From: Parabacteroides sp. PF5-6
GTDB lineage: Bacteria; Bacteroidota; Bacteroidia; Bacteroidales; Tannerellaceae
Direction of reading: 5' to 3'
NCBI RefSeq assembly: GCF_029504695.1
Contig: NZ_JAQFIN010000015.1
Span: forward strand, 19,686 to 83,685
Length of the DNA: 64,000 nt
Position numbers and translations under genes: made by a program. Below, piece after piece: positions 18,201 to 26,850 of the stretch (positions within the stretch are counted from its first letter, which is position 1; each line of letters starts with the position of its first letter). The notes under the pieces are model-generated. The model was not told where the DNA came from. It ran no database searches and worked only from the letters and a program-made list of their open reading frames with translations.

Positions 18201-18614
18201 TTACGACAAACCCAATATTTCCTTTAAGTCAGCGATTGTTGTTTCGATTGCGGTTCCGGGCGGATAGACTTTGGTGAAGCCCATATCCATAAATCGTTTT
18301 TCTACTTCGGCGAAGTTTTGCTTGCCGACCACTAAGTTTCCACCGGCGAGTAACGGGATGTTCTTCAATCCGGCTTCATCACATTTCTCACGCAGTCCCT
18401 GGCAGTCGATCTCGCCATGACCGTAGAGCGAAGAAACTAAAATAACATCCGCGTTGGTTTCTAACGCTGCGTTAATGTACTCTTCCTGGGAGACCATCAC
18501 GCCGAGATTAACAATCTCGAAACCTGCCTGTTCTAATGCGTAGGTAATAATCTTATTGCCTACGGCATGTACATCTGCACCGATTACACCGGTTACAACT
18601 GTCTTCTTTTCCAT
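18201..18614 (-). CDS. glmS: Glutamate mutase subunit S (B12-binding)
   Basis: 137 residues, a single cobalamin-binding Rossmann domain. [11 protein letters not shown] holds the DxHxxG motif whose His replaces dimethylbenzimidazole as the lower cobalt ligand; VSSLYGHGE and [11 protein letters not shown] complete the nucleotide-loop pocket. It is the first gene of the nine-gene minus-strand operon. The symbol refers to glutamate mutase, not to glucosamine-6-phosphate synthase of the same name. Confidence 0.96.
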   Translation of the reverse strand: MEKKTVVTGVIGADVHAVGNKIITYALEQAGFEIVNLGVMVSQEEYINAALETNADVILVSSLYGHGEIDCQGLREKCDEAGLKNIPLLAGGNLVVGKQNFAEVEKRFMDMGFTKVYPPGTAIETTIADLKEILGLS

Positions 18615-18703
18615 GTGTTTTTCTATTCTCTTTAGTTAGCTATATCTGAATCTCATTGAAATTCGCTCTATAAACGTCTAAATGGCGTGTGCTTAACAGG
18701 GGA

Positions 18704-18711
18704 CAAATGTA
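18704..18711 (-). promoter_or_regulatory. -7 promoter element for the glutamate fermentation operon
   Basis: Minus-strand TACATTTG matches TAnnTTTG and predicts a leader of about 85 bases before glmS. The leader is too short for a standard cobalamin riboswitch and I see no B12 box in it. Confidence 0.5.
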
Positions 18712-18782
18712 TCCATTATTTGAATATAAAAAGGGAATTACCGCTTTTTTATTTTCTGACTCATAATAAAAGTGAAAACAAG

Positions 18783-18812
18783 TTTGTATATCTCTATTTA
18801 TTACTACTTTTG
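18783..18812 (+). promoter_or_regulatory. -33/-7 promoter for the pnt operon
   Basis: TTTG at 18783-18786 and TACTTTTG at 18805-18812, 18 bases apart, resemble the Bacteroidota -33/-7 pair. The start of pntAA is about 90 bases downstream. The two operons, glm and pnt, diverge from this 290-base region. Confidence 0.65.
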
Positions 18813-18903
18813 GAGCATTTTGAAACTAATACATACGAAGACACGTTGTGTCAGGTTCAAAACAACTTAAATCAAAGATTAAATCATTAAAAACACTGAC
18901 ATT

Positions 18904-20064
18904 ATGATCATTGGTATTCCTAAAGAGATTATGCCTGGCGAAGCCCGTGTGGCCGCCAGTCCGGAGATTGTGAAAAAGTATATCGCCAACGGCGCAACAG
19001 TCCTGGTTGAACAGAAAGCGGGAGAAGGTTCTTTCTTCTTCGACGATGATTACCGGGCAGCCGGCGCAGAGATTATTGCTTCGGCCGAAGAACTCTTTAA
19101 CAAAGCGGAACTGATCCTCAAAGTAAAAGAACCGCAATTTAACACCACGTACAACAAACACGAAGTCGACCTGATGCACCCCGGTCAGTATCTGATCACC
19201 TTTATCCATCCGGCCTCACCGGCCAACCATGAGATGGTCAAGCAACTGGCAGCCCGTGGCATTATCAGTATGACACTCGACGGAGTGCCTCGTATCTCCC
19301 GTGCCCAGACGATGGACGCGTTGACTTCGATGAGTACCTGTGCCGGATACAAAGGATTACTTCTGGCAGCGAACGCGATGTCAAAGTTCGTTCCCCCTAT
19401 GTTTACCGCAGTCGGTTCTATCCCTCCTGCTAAGGCTTTGATTATCGGCGTAGGCGTAGGTGGCTTACAGGCATTGGCTACGGCCAAACGCTTGGGAGCA
19501 ATCACATACGCCACCGACATCCGTCCGGCAGCCTTGGAGCAGGCGCAGAGCCTCGGCGCGAAGATTATCGATACAGGTGTACCCGCTGAACTGGCGATTG
19601 CCGAAGGGGGTTATGCCAATGAGTTGCCCGAAGAATGGCTGATCAAAGAACGCGCGAAACTGCGCGAGGTGATCAAAGATATGGACATTGTGTTCTTAAG
19701 CGCCTTGGTACCGGGTAAGATCGCTCCGGTATTGATCACGGAAGACATGGTGAAAGAAATGCCGAACGGCTCGGTGATCGTGGATATCTCGATCGACCAG
19801 GGCGGTAACTGCGACATCACCCCGGCAGGAACAACCGAAGTGAAACACGGCGTGACCCTGATCGGTATCAAGAACATCCCGGGCATGTTGCCAACCAGCT
19901 CAACCTTGATGTTCTCGAACAACGTCTACAACCTGGTGTCGTACCTGATGAAAGACGGCAAGATTGTATTAGACCGTACGGACGAGATCGTACAGTCGAT
20001 CTTAGTCTCTATCGACGGAGAAGTAGTACATACCGGCGCTTTGGAAGCCATGAATAAAAAGTAA
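18904..20064 (+). CDS. pntAA: NAD(P) transhydrogenase subunit alpha, part 1 (domain I)
   Basis: 386 residues, the soluble NAD(H)-binding domain I as a separate chain. MIIGIPKEIMPGEARVAASPE is the family N-terminus; IIGVGVGGLQALATAKRLGA is the dinucleotide loop; RAQTMDALTSMSTCAGYKG is strongly conserved. With PntAB and PntB it couples hydride transfer between NADH and NADP+ to proton entry. The three genes are seven bases apart or overlapping. Confidence 0.95.
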   Translation: MIIGIPKEIMPGEARVAASPEIVKKYIANGATVLVEQKAGEGSFFFDDDYRAAGAEIIASAEELFNKAELILKVKEPQFNTTYNKHEVDLMHPGQYLITFIHPASPANHEMVKQLAARGIISMTLDGVPRISRAQTMDALTSMSTCAGYKGLLLAANAMSKFVPPMFTAVGSIPPAKALIIGVGVGGLQALATAKRLGAITYATDIRPAALEQAQSLGAKIIDTGVPAELAIAEGGYANELPEEWLIKERAKLREVIKDMDIVFLSALVPGKIAPVLITEDMVKEMPNGSVIVDISIDQGGNCDITPAGTTEVKHGVTLIGIKNIPGMLPTSSTLMFSNNVYNLVSYLMKDGKIVLDRTDEIVQSILVSIDGEVVHTGALEAMNKK

Positions 20065-20070
20065 GTTGGC

Positions 20071-20382
20071 ATGAATCCGATTTATCTGATACTGATATTT
20101 CTGGTATCCTCTTTCGTAGGGTATTTGATAATAAAGAATGTGCCGAGCCTATTGCATACCCCGTTGATGACGGGCATGAATGCATTGGCCGGTGTATGCC
20201 TATTGGGCGCGGTGATCACCGTCGGGTACTCGTACCAGGCAGGTGGCACCGGCCTGGTGATCGGGCAGATCTTCGGTGGTCTTGCCGTGGTACTGGCGAC
20301 GGTGAATGTCGTAGCCGGCTTTGGCGTGACGCACCGGATGCTCAAGATGTTTAACCCCAAGAAAAAGAATACGAAGCAATGA
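20071..20382 (+). CDS. pntAB: NAD(P) transhydrogenase subunit alpha, part 2 (membrane)
   Basis: 103 residues with three to four hydrophobic helices (about 3-20, 30-48, 55-75, 75-95), matching the short membrane piece found when PntA is split. FVGYLIIKNVPSLLHTPLMT is diagnostic. The stop overlaps the pntB start (ATGA at 20379-20382). Confidence 0.92.
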   Translation: MNPIYLILIFLVSSFVGYLIIKNVPSLLHTPLMTGMNALAGVCLLGAVITVGYSYQAGGTGLVIGQIFGGLAVVLATVNVVAGFGVTHRMLKMFNPKKKNTKQ

Positions 20383-22385
20383 TGACAGAAACCATTTATT
20401 ACATTGTTTGTGTAGTCCTTTCCTTACTCTCCCTGTGGGGCATCTCGATGATGAGCAAGGTCTCCAGCTCGGTGCGGGGTAATCTCTTATTATCATTCTG
20501 TCTGTTGGCAGGCACGATTGTTACCTTATTATATTATGGTATAGTAGAGGTCGGCACGATCTACGCCTTTATCCTGGTCGGTAGCCTTATCGGTGCCGTC
20601 TTGGCTTATAAGGTACAGATGATACAGATGCCGCAGACGGTCGCCATGCTGAACGGCCTGGGCGGTCTGGCGGGAGCCATCGTAGGGGCTTTGACATTGA
20701 TCCATATCGGCGTGAAAGAGACCGACTACCCGGTATTTGTCAACGTAACCGCTACACTGGCCGTTGTGGTCGGTATGGTCACCTTCGTAGGCAGTATGGT
20801 CGCAGCCGGTAAATTGCATCGCCTGCTCTCGCAGAAACCCATCATCTGGAAGAACCATCAATTGATCACAATCGTGTTGATTATCGGCTCGATCGCTTCG
20901 GTAGTATTTGCTTTCCTGATCGGCAAGGACTGGGGACTGTTGTCGGATATCTATTTTATCCTGACTTGTTCTTTTGTATTCGGTTCACTCTTCGGATTAG
21001 CCTTTGCCATCCGCGTGGGAGGCGCCGATATGCCGATCACCATCTCCCTGTTGACTTCGCTTGCGGGGATCGCCGCGGCTATTGCCGGTATGGCGATTGG
21101 GGATATTTTGGTGGTATCGATCGGGGGTATCGTCGGTTCATCGGGTTTACTCCTGACGCAGATCATGTGTCGGGCCATGAACCGCAGCCTGGCGGTTATC
21201 CTGGCCGGAAAAACCTCTGCCGAAGCAGCTCCTATAGCTCCTACAACTCCTTCAGCTTCTTCAGCTCCTTCAGCTCCTGAAATTCCTTCAGCCCCTGAAG
21301 CAGCCCCTGAAGCCTCCCTGGCTCATATCCTGCGCGCCGCTAAACGCGCCATCATCGTACCCGGTTATGGCATGGCATTGGCACAGGCACAGCATCAGGT
21401 GCGTCAATTGGCCGATAAACTGGAGAGCCAGGGCACGGACGTACGCTACGCGATCCATCCCGTGGCCGGACGTATGCCAGGACATATGAATGTCTTATTG
21501 GCAGAAGCCGATGTAGCCTACGACCAACTCTACGAGATCGATAGTATCAACGACGACTTCAAAGAGACCGACCTGGTAGTGGTCATCGGCGCCAACGACG
21601 TCTTGAACCCCGCCGCACGCGATGCGGAAGGCACACCGATCCACGGTATGCCGATCCTCAACGTCGACCAGGCACGTCATATCGTGATCTGTAACTTCGA
21701 CCGCAAGCCGGGTTATGCCGGTGTACCGAACCCGCTCTACGAGATGGAGAAGGTCACCCTACTCTTGGGCGACGCCAAAGAAACGCTTGCCGAGGTGATG
21801 CGTGAGATGAATAACAGCACAGCAGCACCGGCTGAGACCTCTTCGGATCCATCCTTTGTCACAGTCGCTCCGGATAACACTACCGACACCTCCGCCATCC
21901 TGCGCGAAGCCAAACGTGCCATCATCGTGCCCGGATACGGCATGGCATTGGCACAGGCACAACACCAGGTGCGCCAGTTGGCCGACAGCCTGGAACGCCA
22001 GGGCACGGAGGTACGCTACGCCATCCACCCCGTGGCCGGACGTATGCCGGGACATATGAACGTATTATTGGCAGAAGCCGATGTAGCCTACGATCAACTG
22101 TATGAAATCGATAGTATCAACGACGACTTCAAAGAGACCGACCTGGTAGTGGTCATCGGTGCTAACGACGTCTTGAACCCCGCCGCACGTGATGCGGAAG
22201 GCACACCGATCCACGGTATGCCGATCCTCAACGTCGACCAGGCACGCCATATCGTGATCTGTAACTTCGACCGTAACCCCGGTTACGCCGGAGTGCCCAA
22301 TCCGCTCTACGATATGGAGAAGGTGACCCTGATGCTGGGTGATGCCAAAGAATCGTTAGCCGAACTGCTGCGAATGCTTAACTAA
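20379..22385 (+). CDS. pntB: NAD(P) transhydrogenase subunit beta with tandem duplicated domain III
   Basis: 668 residues, about 200 longer than the usual 460. Residues 1-270 are the multi-span domain II channel. An Ala/Pro/Ser linker (about 272-313) leads to NADP(H)-binding domain III at 316-479, then a second linker (about 480-505) and a second full domain III at 506-668. The two copies differ at about a dozen positions; both keep VPGYGMALAQAQHQVRQLAD, GRMPGHMNVLLAEAD, VVIGANDVLNPAA and PGYAGVPNPLY. The DNA of the copies is almost identical over 21520-21720 and 22096-22296. The frame is open throughout. An assembly artefact is unlikely, since flanks and ends of the copies differ. Confidence 0.95.
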   Translation: MMTETIYYIVCVVLSLLSLWGISMMSKVSSSVRGNLLLSFCLLAGTIVTLLYYGIVEVGTIYAFILVGSLIGAVLAYKVQMIQMPQTVAMLNGLGGLAGAIVGALTLIHIGVKETDYPVFVNVTATLAVVVGMVTFVGSMVAAGKLHRLLSQKPIIWKNHQLITIVLIIGSIASVVFAFLIGKDWGLLSDIYFILTCSFVFGSLFGLAFAIRVGGADMPITISLLTSLAGIAAAIAGMAIGDILVVSIGGIVGSSGLLLTQIMCRAMNRSLAVILAGKTSAEAAPIAPTTPSASSAPSAPEIPSAPEAAPEASLAHILRAAKRAIIVPGYGMALAQAQHQVRQLADKLESQGTDVRYAIHPVAGRMPGHMNVLLAEADVAYDQLYEIDSINDDFKETDLVVVIGANDVLNPAARDAEGTPIHGMPILNVDQARHIVICNFDRKPGYAGVPNPLYEMEKVTLLLGDAKETLAEVMREMNNSTAAPAETSSDPSFVTVAPDNTTDTSAILREAKRAIIVPGYGMALAQAQHQVRQLADSLERQGTEVRYAIHPVAGRMPGHMNVLLAEADVAYDQLYEIDSINDDFKETDLVVVIGANDVLNPAARDAEGTPIHGMPILNVDQARHIVICNFDRNPGYAGVPNPLYDMEKVTLMLGDAKESLAELLRMLN

Positions 22386-22394
22386 TTCAATAGC

Positions 22395-22437
22395 GAAGCC
22401 CCTGGAATATCACTATTCAGGGGCTTCTATTTCTACC
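22395..22437 (+). terminator. Terminator after pntB
   Basis: GAAGCCCCTG at 22395-22404 pairs with CAGGGGCTTC at 22419-22428, extended by GAAT/ATTC, then a T-rich tail. It is placed ten bases after the pntB stop. Confidence 0.8.
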
Positions 22438-22544
22438 TTTCTAATTCCTTTTTAAGGATCAATTCACAAACAACGTTCGCTTAGCGAAGTGTAAAGCAAT
22501 TACAATTACCATCATTAACAATTCAGATTTAGTTTTAGCAAGGC

Positions 22545-22800
22545 ATCTTATACTCGATTTCTTTCCGGCCTCGGTCTGCCCGTTTAAGCGTATAAGGGAG
22601 AAATCGAGTGCAAGATACAAAGAAATTTGACATAATGTTACTTTTTAATCCTTTTTTCGCAGAAGGAACGGCGGATAAAGGTGGCAAATCGTCAAATCAG
22701 CCCGTCGATAATAACATTATGTGTATTCTATAGCCTTTGAAAATCTTAAAGAGTAGAAAAGAAGCCCACTTCTTCCGACTGCTGTAGGGGGAGTGGGTTT
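22545..22800. other. Gap with three nested hairpins, no gene
   Basis: ACTCGATTTCT (from 22553) pairs with AGAAATCGAGT (to 22609) about 45 bases on; ACATAATGTTA at 22630-22640 pairs with TAACATTATGT at 22712-22722; AAGCCCACT at 22762-22770 pairs with AGTGGGTTT at 22792-22800. No reading frame with a gene-like start or composition was found. It may be decayed mobile DNA or a structured transcript. Confidence 0.5.
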
Positions 22801-22807
22801 AATGTTT

Positions 22808-22815
22808 TATCTTTG
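22808..22815 (+). promoter_or_regulatory. -7 promoter element for the HAD gene
   Basis: TATCTTTG, a perfect TAnnTTTG match, about 75 bases before the start at 22895 and directly after a terminator-like hairpin. Confidence 0.5.
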
Positions 22816-22894
22816 TAGGGTGGGATAGGGGGTATTCCATGAAAAGAGTGGGTTCTCCCCGGAAGAAAGAGTGTAATCATTAAAAGATAGTATT

Positions 22895-23518
22895 ATGGCA
22901 ATTAAGAATATTGTTTTTGATTTTGGTGGGGTGATTGTGGAGTTGGATACGCAACGGCCGATCGATCGTTTCCGGGAGATTGGGGTGGCGGATGCTGCCG
23001 AGTTGTTGGATCCGTACGAGCAGAAGGGGTTGTTCCTTGAGTTCGAACAGGGCAAGGTCGATCTGGAAACTTTCCGCCAGCGGCTGAGTGCGCATGCGGG
23101 CAAGGAATTGACGATAGATGATATCTACTACGGCTGGATGGGCTTTATGCGGGATGTGCCGATGTATAAGTTGGAGTATATCCTGGCGTTGCGCGCGCGT
23201 TATAAAGTGTATATCCTGAGTAATACGAATCCGGTGATTATGCGGTGGGCGAAGAGTCCGGTGTTCAATCCGACGGGGCTACCGCTGACGGCCTATTGCG
23301 AGAAGATCTACGCCTCATACGAGATCGGACTGACGAAGCCCGACCCGGCCATTTTCGAATATATGCTGCGCGATGCGGGGATGGACCCTGCGGAGACGCT
23401 TTTCGTGGACGATAGCCGGCGGAATGTCGAGGTAGGGGCTTCGTTAGGCATGAAGACCTACCTGCCGGGGAATGAGGAGGATTGGCGGGAGGCGATAGGG
23501 GGGCTCCTGGAGGATTGA
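22895..23518 (+). CDS. HAD-family hydrolase (YihX-like)
   Basis: 207 residues. Motif I is FDFGGVIVELD, with Gly at the second catalytic position as in the YihX/epoxide-hydrolase-like branch; motif II is LSNTNPV, motif III is the Lys of GLTKPDP, and motif IV is FVDDSRRN. A small helical cap lies between motifs I and II. YihX dephosphorylates glucose 1-phosphate; here a small phosphometabolite is likely but not identified. The gene is monocistronic and convergent with galE. Confidence 0.88.
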   Translation: MAIKNIVFDFGGVIVELDTQRPIDRFREIGVADAAELLDPYEQKGLFLEFEQGKVDLETFRQRLSAHAGKELTIDDIYYGWMGFMRDVPMYKLEYILALRARYKVYILSNTNPVIMRWAKSPVFNPTGLPLTAYCEKIYASYEIGLTKPDPAIFEYMLRDAGMDPAETLFVDDSRRNVEVGASLGMKTYLPGNEEDWREAIGGLLED

Positions 23519-23527
23519 GGGGGAATT

Positions 23528-23872
23528 GGGGACTTAGGAGCTCGGACTTAAGAACTCATAAGAACTCATAAGAACTCATAGGAATTCATAGGAAGGAGCA
23601 ACAAAGAGCTCGGAGTTAGGAGCTCGGACTTAAGAGCTCGGAGGAGCTCGGACTTAAGAACTCATAAGAACTCATAGGAATTCATAGGAAGGAGCAACAA
23701 AGAGCTCGGAGTTAAGAGCTCGGAGTTAAGAGCTCGGACTTAAGAACTCATAAGAGCTCATAAGAGCTCATAGGAAGGAGCAAGGGCTCCTAAGAGAAAG
23801 AACTCATAAGAGAGCGTCTGAGAGCCCTCCTATGAGTTCTTATGAGTTCCTATGAGTTCTTATGAGTTCTTA
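23528..23872. repeat. 10-nt word array with inverted arm ending at the galE stop
   Basis: Ten-base words AGAACTCATA, GGAATTCATA and AGAGCTCATA recur, interrupted by a roughly 75-base unit containing GGAAGGAGCAACAAAGAGCT. From about 23826 the complementary words (TATGAGTTCT, TATGAGTTCC) run up to and into the galE stop codon at 23870-23872. The two halves can fold into a long hairpin between two convergent genes. Confidence 0.9.
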
Positions 23873-24898
23873 ACTCCCTCTCTTAACCAGCCTCTTCTGC
23901 CACTCCCAAGCCGACACCAGCGTATCTTCCACCGACTCCTTGGCGGTCCAGCCCAGGACGGTGTTGGCATGATGGGGGTTGGCCCATACTTTTTCGATAT
24001 CGCCTTCGCGACGGCCCACGATCTTATACGGTACTTTCACGCCTGTTCCTTTCTCGAACGTGCGGATCAATTCCAAGACCGACACACCGATACCGGTGCC
24101 CAGGTTGAAGATCTCCAGTTTCTCGGCGGATTTGTTTTCCAGCATCCGGTCCATGGCGATGACATGGGCTTTGGCCAGGTCGACCACGTTGATATAGTCG
24201 CGGATGCACGATCCGTCGGGCGTATCGTAGTCGTCGCCGAAGACACTCAGTTCCTTACGCATACCGATAGCCGTCTGGGTGACGAAAGGCACCAGGTTTT
24301 GCGGCACGCCGTTGGGCAGTTCGCCGATCTCCGTGCTCGGATGGGCTCCGATGGGGTTGAAATAACGCAGGATAATGCTCTTGATCGGCATATTGGCGTG
24401 GATACAATCGCGGATAATCTCTTCGTTGATCTGCTTCGTATTGCCATAAGGCGACATGGCGGGCTTGATGGGTGCATCTTCGGTGACCGGAAGGATATCC
24501 GGCTGTCCGTAGACCGTACACGACGAGGAGAACACAATGCCATCGATCCCGTGTTCGGGCATTAGTTCGAGCAGATTGATCAGTGTCACCAGGTTGTTGC
24601 GGTAGTAGAGCAACGGTTTATGAACCGATTCGCCCACCGCCTTGCTGGCTGCGAAATGGATAATGCCTTTGATACCCGGATTAGCTTCCAATACGGCTTG
24701 CACGCCCGCTTTGTCGTTCAGATCCAGTTCGTAGAATGCCGGACGTATGCCGGTAATCTTCTCAATGCCATCCAATACCTCCACGTTCGAGTTGGAGAGA
24801 TTGTCGATAATAAGCACTTCGTAGCCTGCGTTCTGCAATTCGACCACGGTATGTGAACCGATATATCCGGTTCCGCCTGTAACTAAGATCTTTTTCAT
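23870..24898 (-). CDS. galE: UDP-glucose 4-epimerase
   Basis: 342 residues from MKKILVTGGTGYIGSHTVVE, an extended-SDR epimerase that interconverts UDP-glucose and UDP-galactose. The NAD loop GGTGYIGS, the SSSCTVYG catalytic segment and the Tyr/Lys pair in SPYGNTKQINEE are intact, and RYFNPIGAHPS is the family signature. The start codon is preceded by a four-fold GTTGAAA array and the stop lies within another array. It may be read from the upstream rnf operon, since no separate promoter was recognised. Confidence 0.96.
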   Translation of the reverse strand: MKKILVTGGTGYIGSHTVVELQNAGYEVLIIDNLSNSNVEVLDGIEKITGIRPAFYELDLNDKAGVQAVLEANPGIKGIIHFAASKAVGESVHKPLLYYRNNLVTLINLLELMPEHGIDGIVFSSSCTVYGQPDILPVTEDAPIKPAMSPYGNTKQINEEIIRDCIHANMPIKSIILRYFNPIGAHPSTEIGELPNGVPQNLVPFVTQTAIGMRKELSVFGDDYDTPDGSCIRDYINVVDLAKAHVIAMDRMLENKSAEKLEIFNLGTGIGVSVLELIRTFEKGTGVKVPYKIVGRREGDIEKVWANPHHANTVLGWTAKESVEDTLVSAWEWQKRLVKRGS

Positions 24899-24901
24899 GT
24901 A

Positions 24902-24979
24902 GTTGAAAGTTGAAAGTTGAAAGTTGAAAGTTAAATGTTGTCTGCTATTCGCTTTCAACTTTCAACTTTCAACTTTCAA
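24902..24979. repeat. Inverted pair of four-fold 7-nt arrays before galE
   Basis: GTTGAAA is repeated four times at 24902-24929, and CTTTCAA, its complement, four times at 24952-24979, with about 20 bases between. A hairpin of nearly 30 base pairs results. It fills the gap between the rnfA stop (24985) and the galE start (24898), three bases from the latter. Confidence 0.92.
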
Positions 24980-24984
24980 CTGAT

Positions 24985-25557
24985 TTATACTATTCCCGAA
25001 AATCCCATAAACGCCATCGCCAACAGGCCGGCAGTGATCAATGCGATCGGTGTGCCTTTGAGTCCTTTGGGGATATGTGTCATTTCCAGTTGTTCTCTTA
25101 TGCCTGCAAAGATAATCAAAGCCAGTGCAAATCCAATGGCTGTCGATACGGCGTAGACAATGGCTTGCATCAGGTTGTAATCTTTCTGGATCACCAGGAT
25201 GGCTACCCCGAGGATACAGCAGTTGGTCGTGATCAGCGGCAGGAACACCCCCAACGCCTGATAGAGCGAAGGCGATACTTTCTTGAGGATGATCTCCACA
25301 AGCTGCACCAGGGCGGCAATGATCAGGATAAAGCTGATCGTCTGCATATAGCCCAGGCCATAAGCGTCTAAGACGTATTTCTGAATCAGGAAAGTCACCA
25401 GCGTAGCAATCGTCAACACAAACGCTACGGCCGCTCCCATCCCGGCTGCCGTCGATACTTTCTTGGAAACCCCAAGGAACGGACAGATACCCAGGAACTG
25501 TGCCAATACGACATTGTTCACAAACACAGCGGCGATAAATATCAATATATATTCCAT
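24985..25557 (-). CDS. rnfA: Electron transport complex subunit RnfA
   Basis: 190 residues with six hydrophobic helices. VNNVVLAQFLGICPFLGVSK near the N-terminus and PLITTNCCILGVAI in the middle are the paired half-channel motifs that bind a shared iron centre with RnfE. It is the last rnf gene, following rnfE by 19 bases. Rnf couples electron flow between reduced ferredoxin and NAD+ to ion pumping. Confidence 0.96.
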   Translation of the reverse strand: MEYILIFIAAVFVNNVVLAQFLGICPFLGVSKKVSTAAGMGAAVAFVLTIATLVTFLIQKYVLDAYGLGYMQTISFILIIAALVQLVEIILKKVSPSLYQALGVFLPLITTNCCILGVAILVIQKDYNLMQAIVYAVSTAIGFALALIIFAGIREQLEMTHIPKGLKGTPIALITAGLLAMAFMGFSGIV

Positions 25558-25576
25558 TTCTTACGTTGTTTTAGGG

Positions 25577-26161
25577 TTAAGCTTTACGCAGTTTGTTTAC
25601 GATCGCAATCAGGTAGCCCAGGGCAATAAAGGCGCCGGGCGCCAGGACGAAGATCAGTGATCCGTATTCTTCGGGCATGAGCGTGAGGGAGAACAGTTTG
25701 CCCGTTCCCAGGAATTCGCGCGTAGCACCCAATAGCGTCAACGCCAGGGTGAATCCCAGGCCGATGCCGATACCGTCGAAGATCGAAGGTAAGACTTTGT
25801 TTTTAGCCGCAAACGCTTCGGCCCGTCCCAGCACGATACAGTTGACCACGATCAACGGAATGAACAATCCCAGGCTCGCATACAAGGCCGGCACGAACGC
25901 TTCCATACACATCTGCACAACGGTCACAAACGTGGCAATCACCACGATATACGCCGGGATACGCACCTGGTCGGGGATCAGGTTCTTCAACAGCGAGATC
26001 ACTGCGTTCGAACAGATCAACACAAACATCGTGGCCAGTCCCATACTCATCCCGTTGATGGCCGAGGAGGTCGTTCCCAGGGTCGGACACATCCCCAGTA
26101 AGAGTACAAATACCGGGTTCTCCTTTAATATTCCGTTTGTCAATGTCTTCAGATTACTCAT
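25577..26161 (-). CDS. rnfE: Electron transport complex subunit RnfE
   Basis: 194 residues with six membrane helices. ENPVFVLLLGMCPTLGTTSS and FIPLIVVNCIVLGRAEAFA are the RnfE counterparts of the two RnfA motifs. It overlaps rnfG by eight bases at its start, indicating coupled translation. Length normal. Confidence 0.95.
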   Translation of the reverse strand: MSNLKTLTNGILKENPVFVLLLGMCPTLGTTSSAINGMSMGLATMFVLICSNAVISLLKNLIPDQVRIPAYIVVIATFVTVVQMCMEAFVPALYASLGLFIPLIVVNCIVLGRAEAFAAKNKVLPSIFDGIGIGLGFTLALTLLGATREFLGTGKLFSLTLMPEEYGSLIFVLAPGAFIALGYLIAIVNKLRKA

Positions 26162-26849
26162 TTTCTCCTCCTTTCTCAGTCGATTCGGTCGTTTCGGTGG
26201 TTTCGGTGGCCTCTGCGGCCTCCGTTGCTTCGGTCACGGCGTCGGTGGCTGCCGTCGCTCCGGTGCCGGCATCGGTTCCTTTGTAGGCACTGTAGGCCCG
26301 GTTGAGCGTTTGCAGGAATGCCCGGCTGGTGATGGTCGATGCCGTGATGGCATCTACGTCGCCTCCGTCTTTGGCTACCGTCAGGTTGCCGGCGGCGAGG
26401 CTTCGTCCGATCACACTCTGGCGGTTCTTGTCCGTACGGAACCATTCTTGCATCTTCGAGCCCAGGCCCGGTGTCTCGGCATGCTGCAAAACGGAATAGT
26501 TCAGGATCTTTCCTTCCGTATCGAAGCCTACAATCACGCGGATCTCGCCGCTGAAGCCGTTCATCGTGAAGCTCTCGACGGCTACTCCGACGGGCTCTCC
26601 GCCTTTCAGGGCGGGATAGATCACCAACGAGTCGCCATCCGACGTTACCGCCCGGTAAGCATCCGCCAGGGGGCTGTTATCGAACTCCGGCGTCACCTCT
26701 TTGATTGCATTTTCAAGCGCCGCTGCCTTCGCTGCAGCGATCGGTCCGGCGGTTTGCATATTCACTGTCGCCAGCACTCCGGCCGCAAAGAGGCAGATCA
26801 GCGTCAGCGACAGGAGCATATTGGGTAAGGTAGATTTCAATTTCGCCAT
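26154..26849 (-). CDS. rnfG: Electron transport complex subunit RnfG
   Basis: 231 residues: one N-terminal membrane helix (about 8-30) and a periplasmic FMN-binding domain. DAITASTITSRA, near residue 180, holds the Thr that carries covalent FMN in this family. The C-terminal 35 residues are a Thr/Glu/Ala-rich acidic tail (TEATEAAEATETTETTE) not seen in the E. coli protein. Placed between rnfD and rnfE. Confidence 0.94.
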   Translation of the reverse strand: MAKLKSTLPNMLLSLTLICLFAAGVLATVNMQTAGPIAAAKAAALENAIKEVTPEFDNSPLADAYRAVTSDGDSLVIYPALKGGEPVGVAVESFTMNGFSGEIRVIVGFDTEGKILNYSVLQHAETPGLGSKMQEWFRTDKNRQSVIGRSLAAGNLTVAKDGGDVDAITASTITSRAFLQTLNRAYSAYKGTDAGTGATAATDAVTEATEAAEATETTETTESTEKGGENE

Positions 26850-26850
26850 A

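Noticed and set aside
18615..18903. Cobalamin riboswitch before glmS
   Set aside because: No B12-box-like sequence and the leader of about 85 bases is too short.
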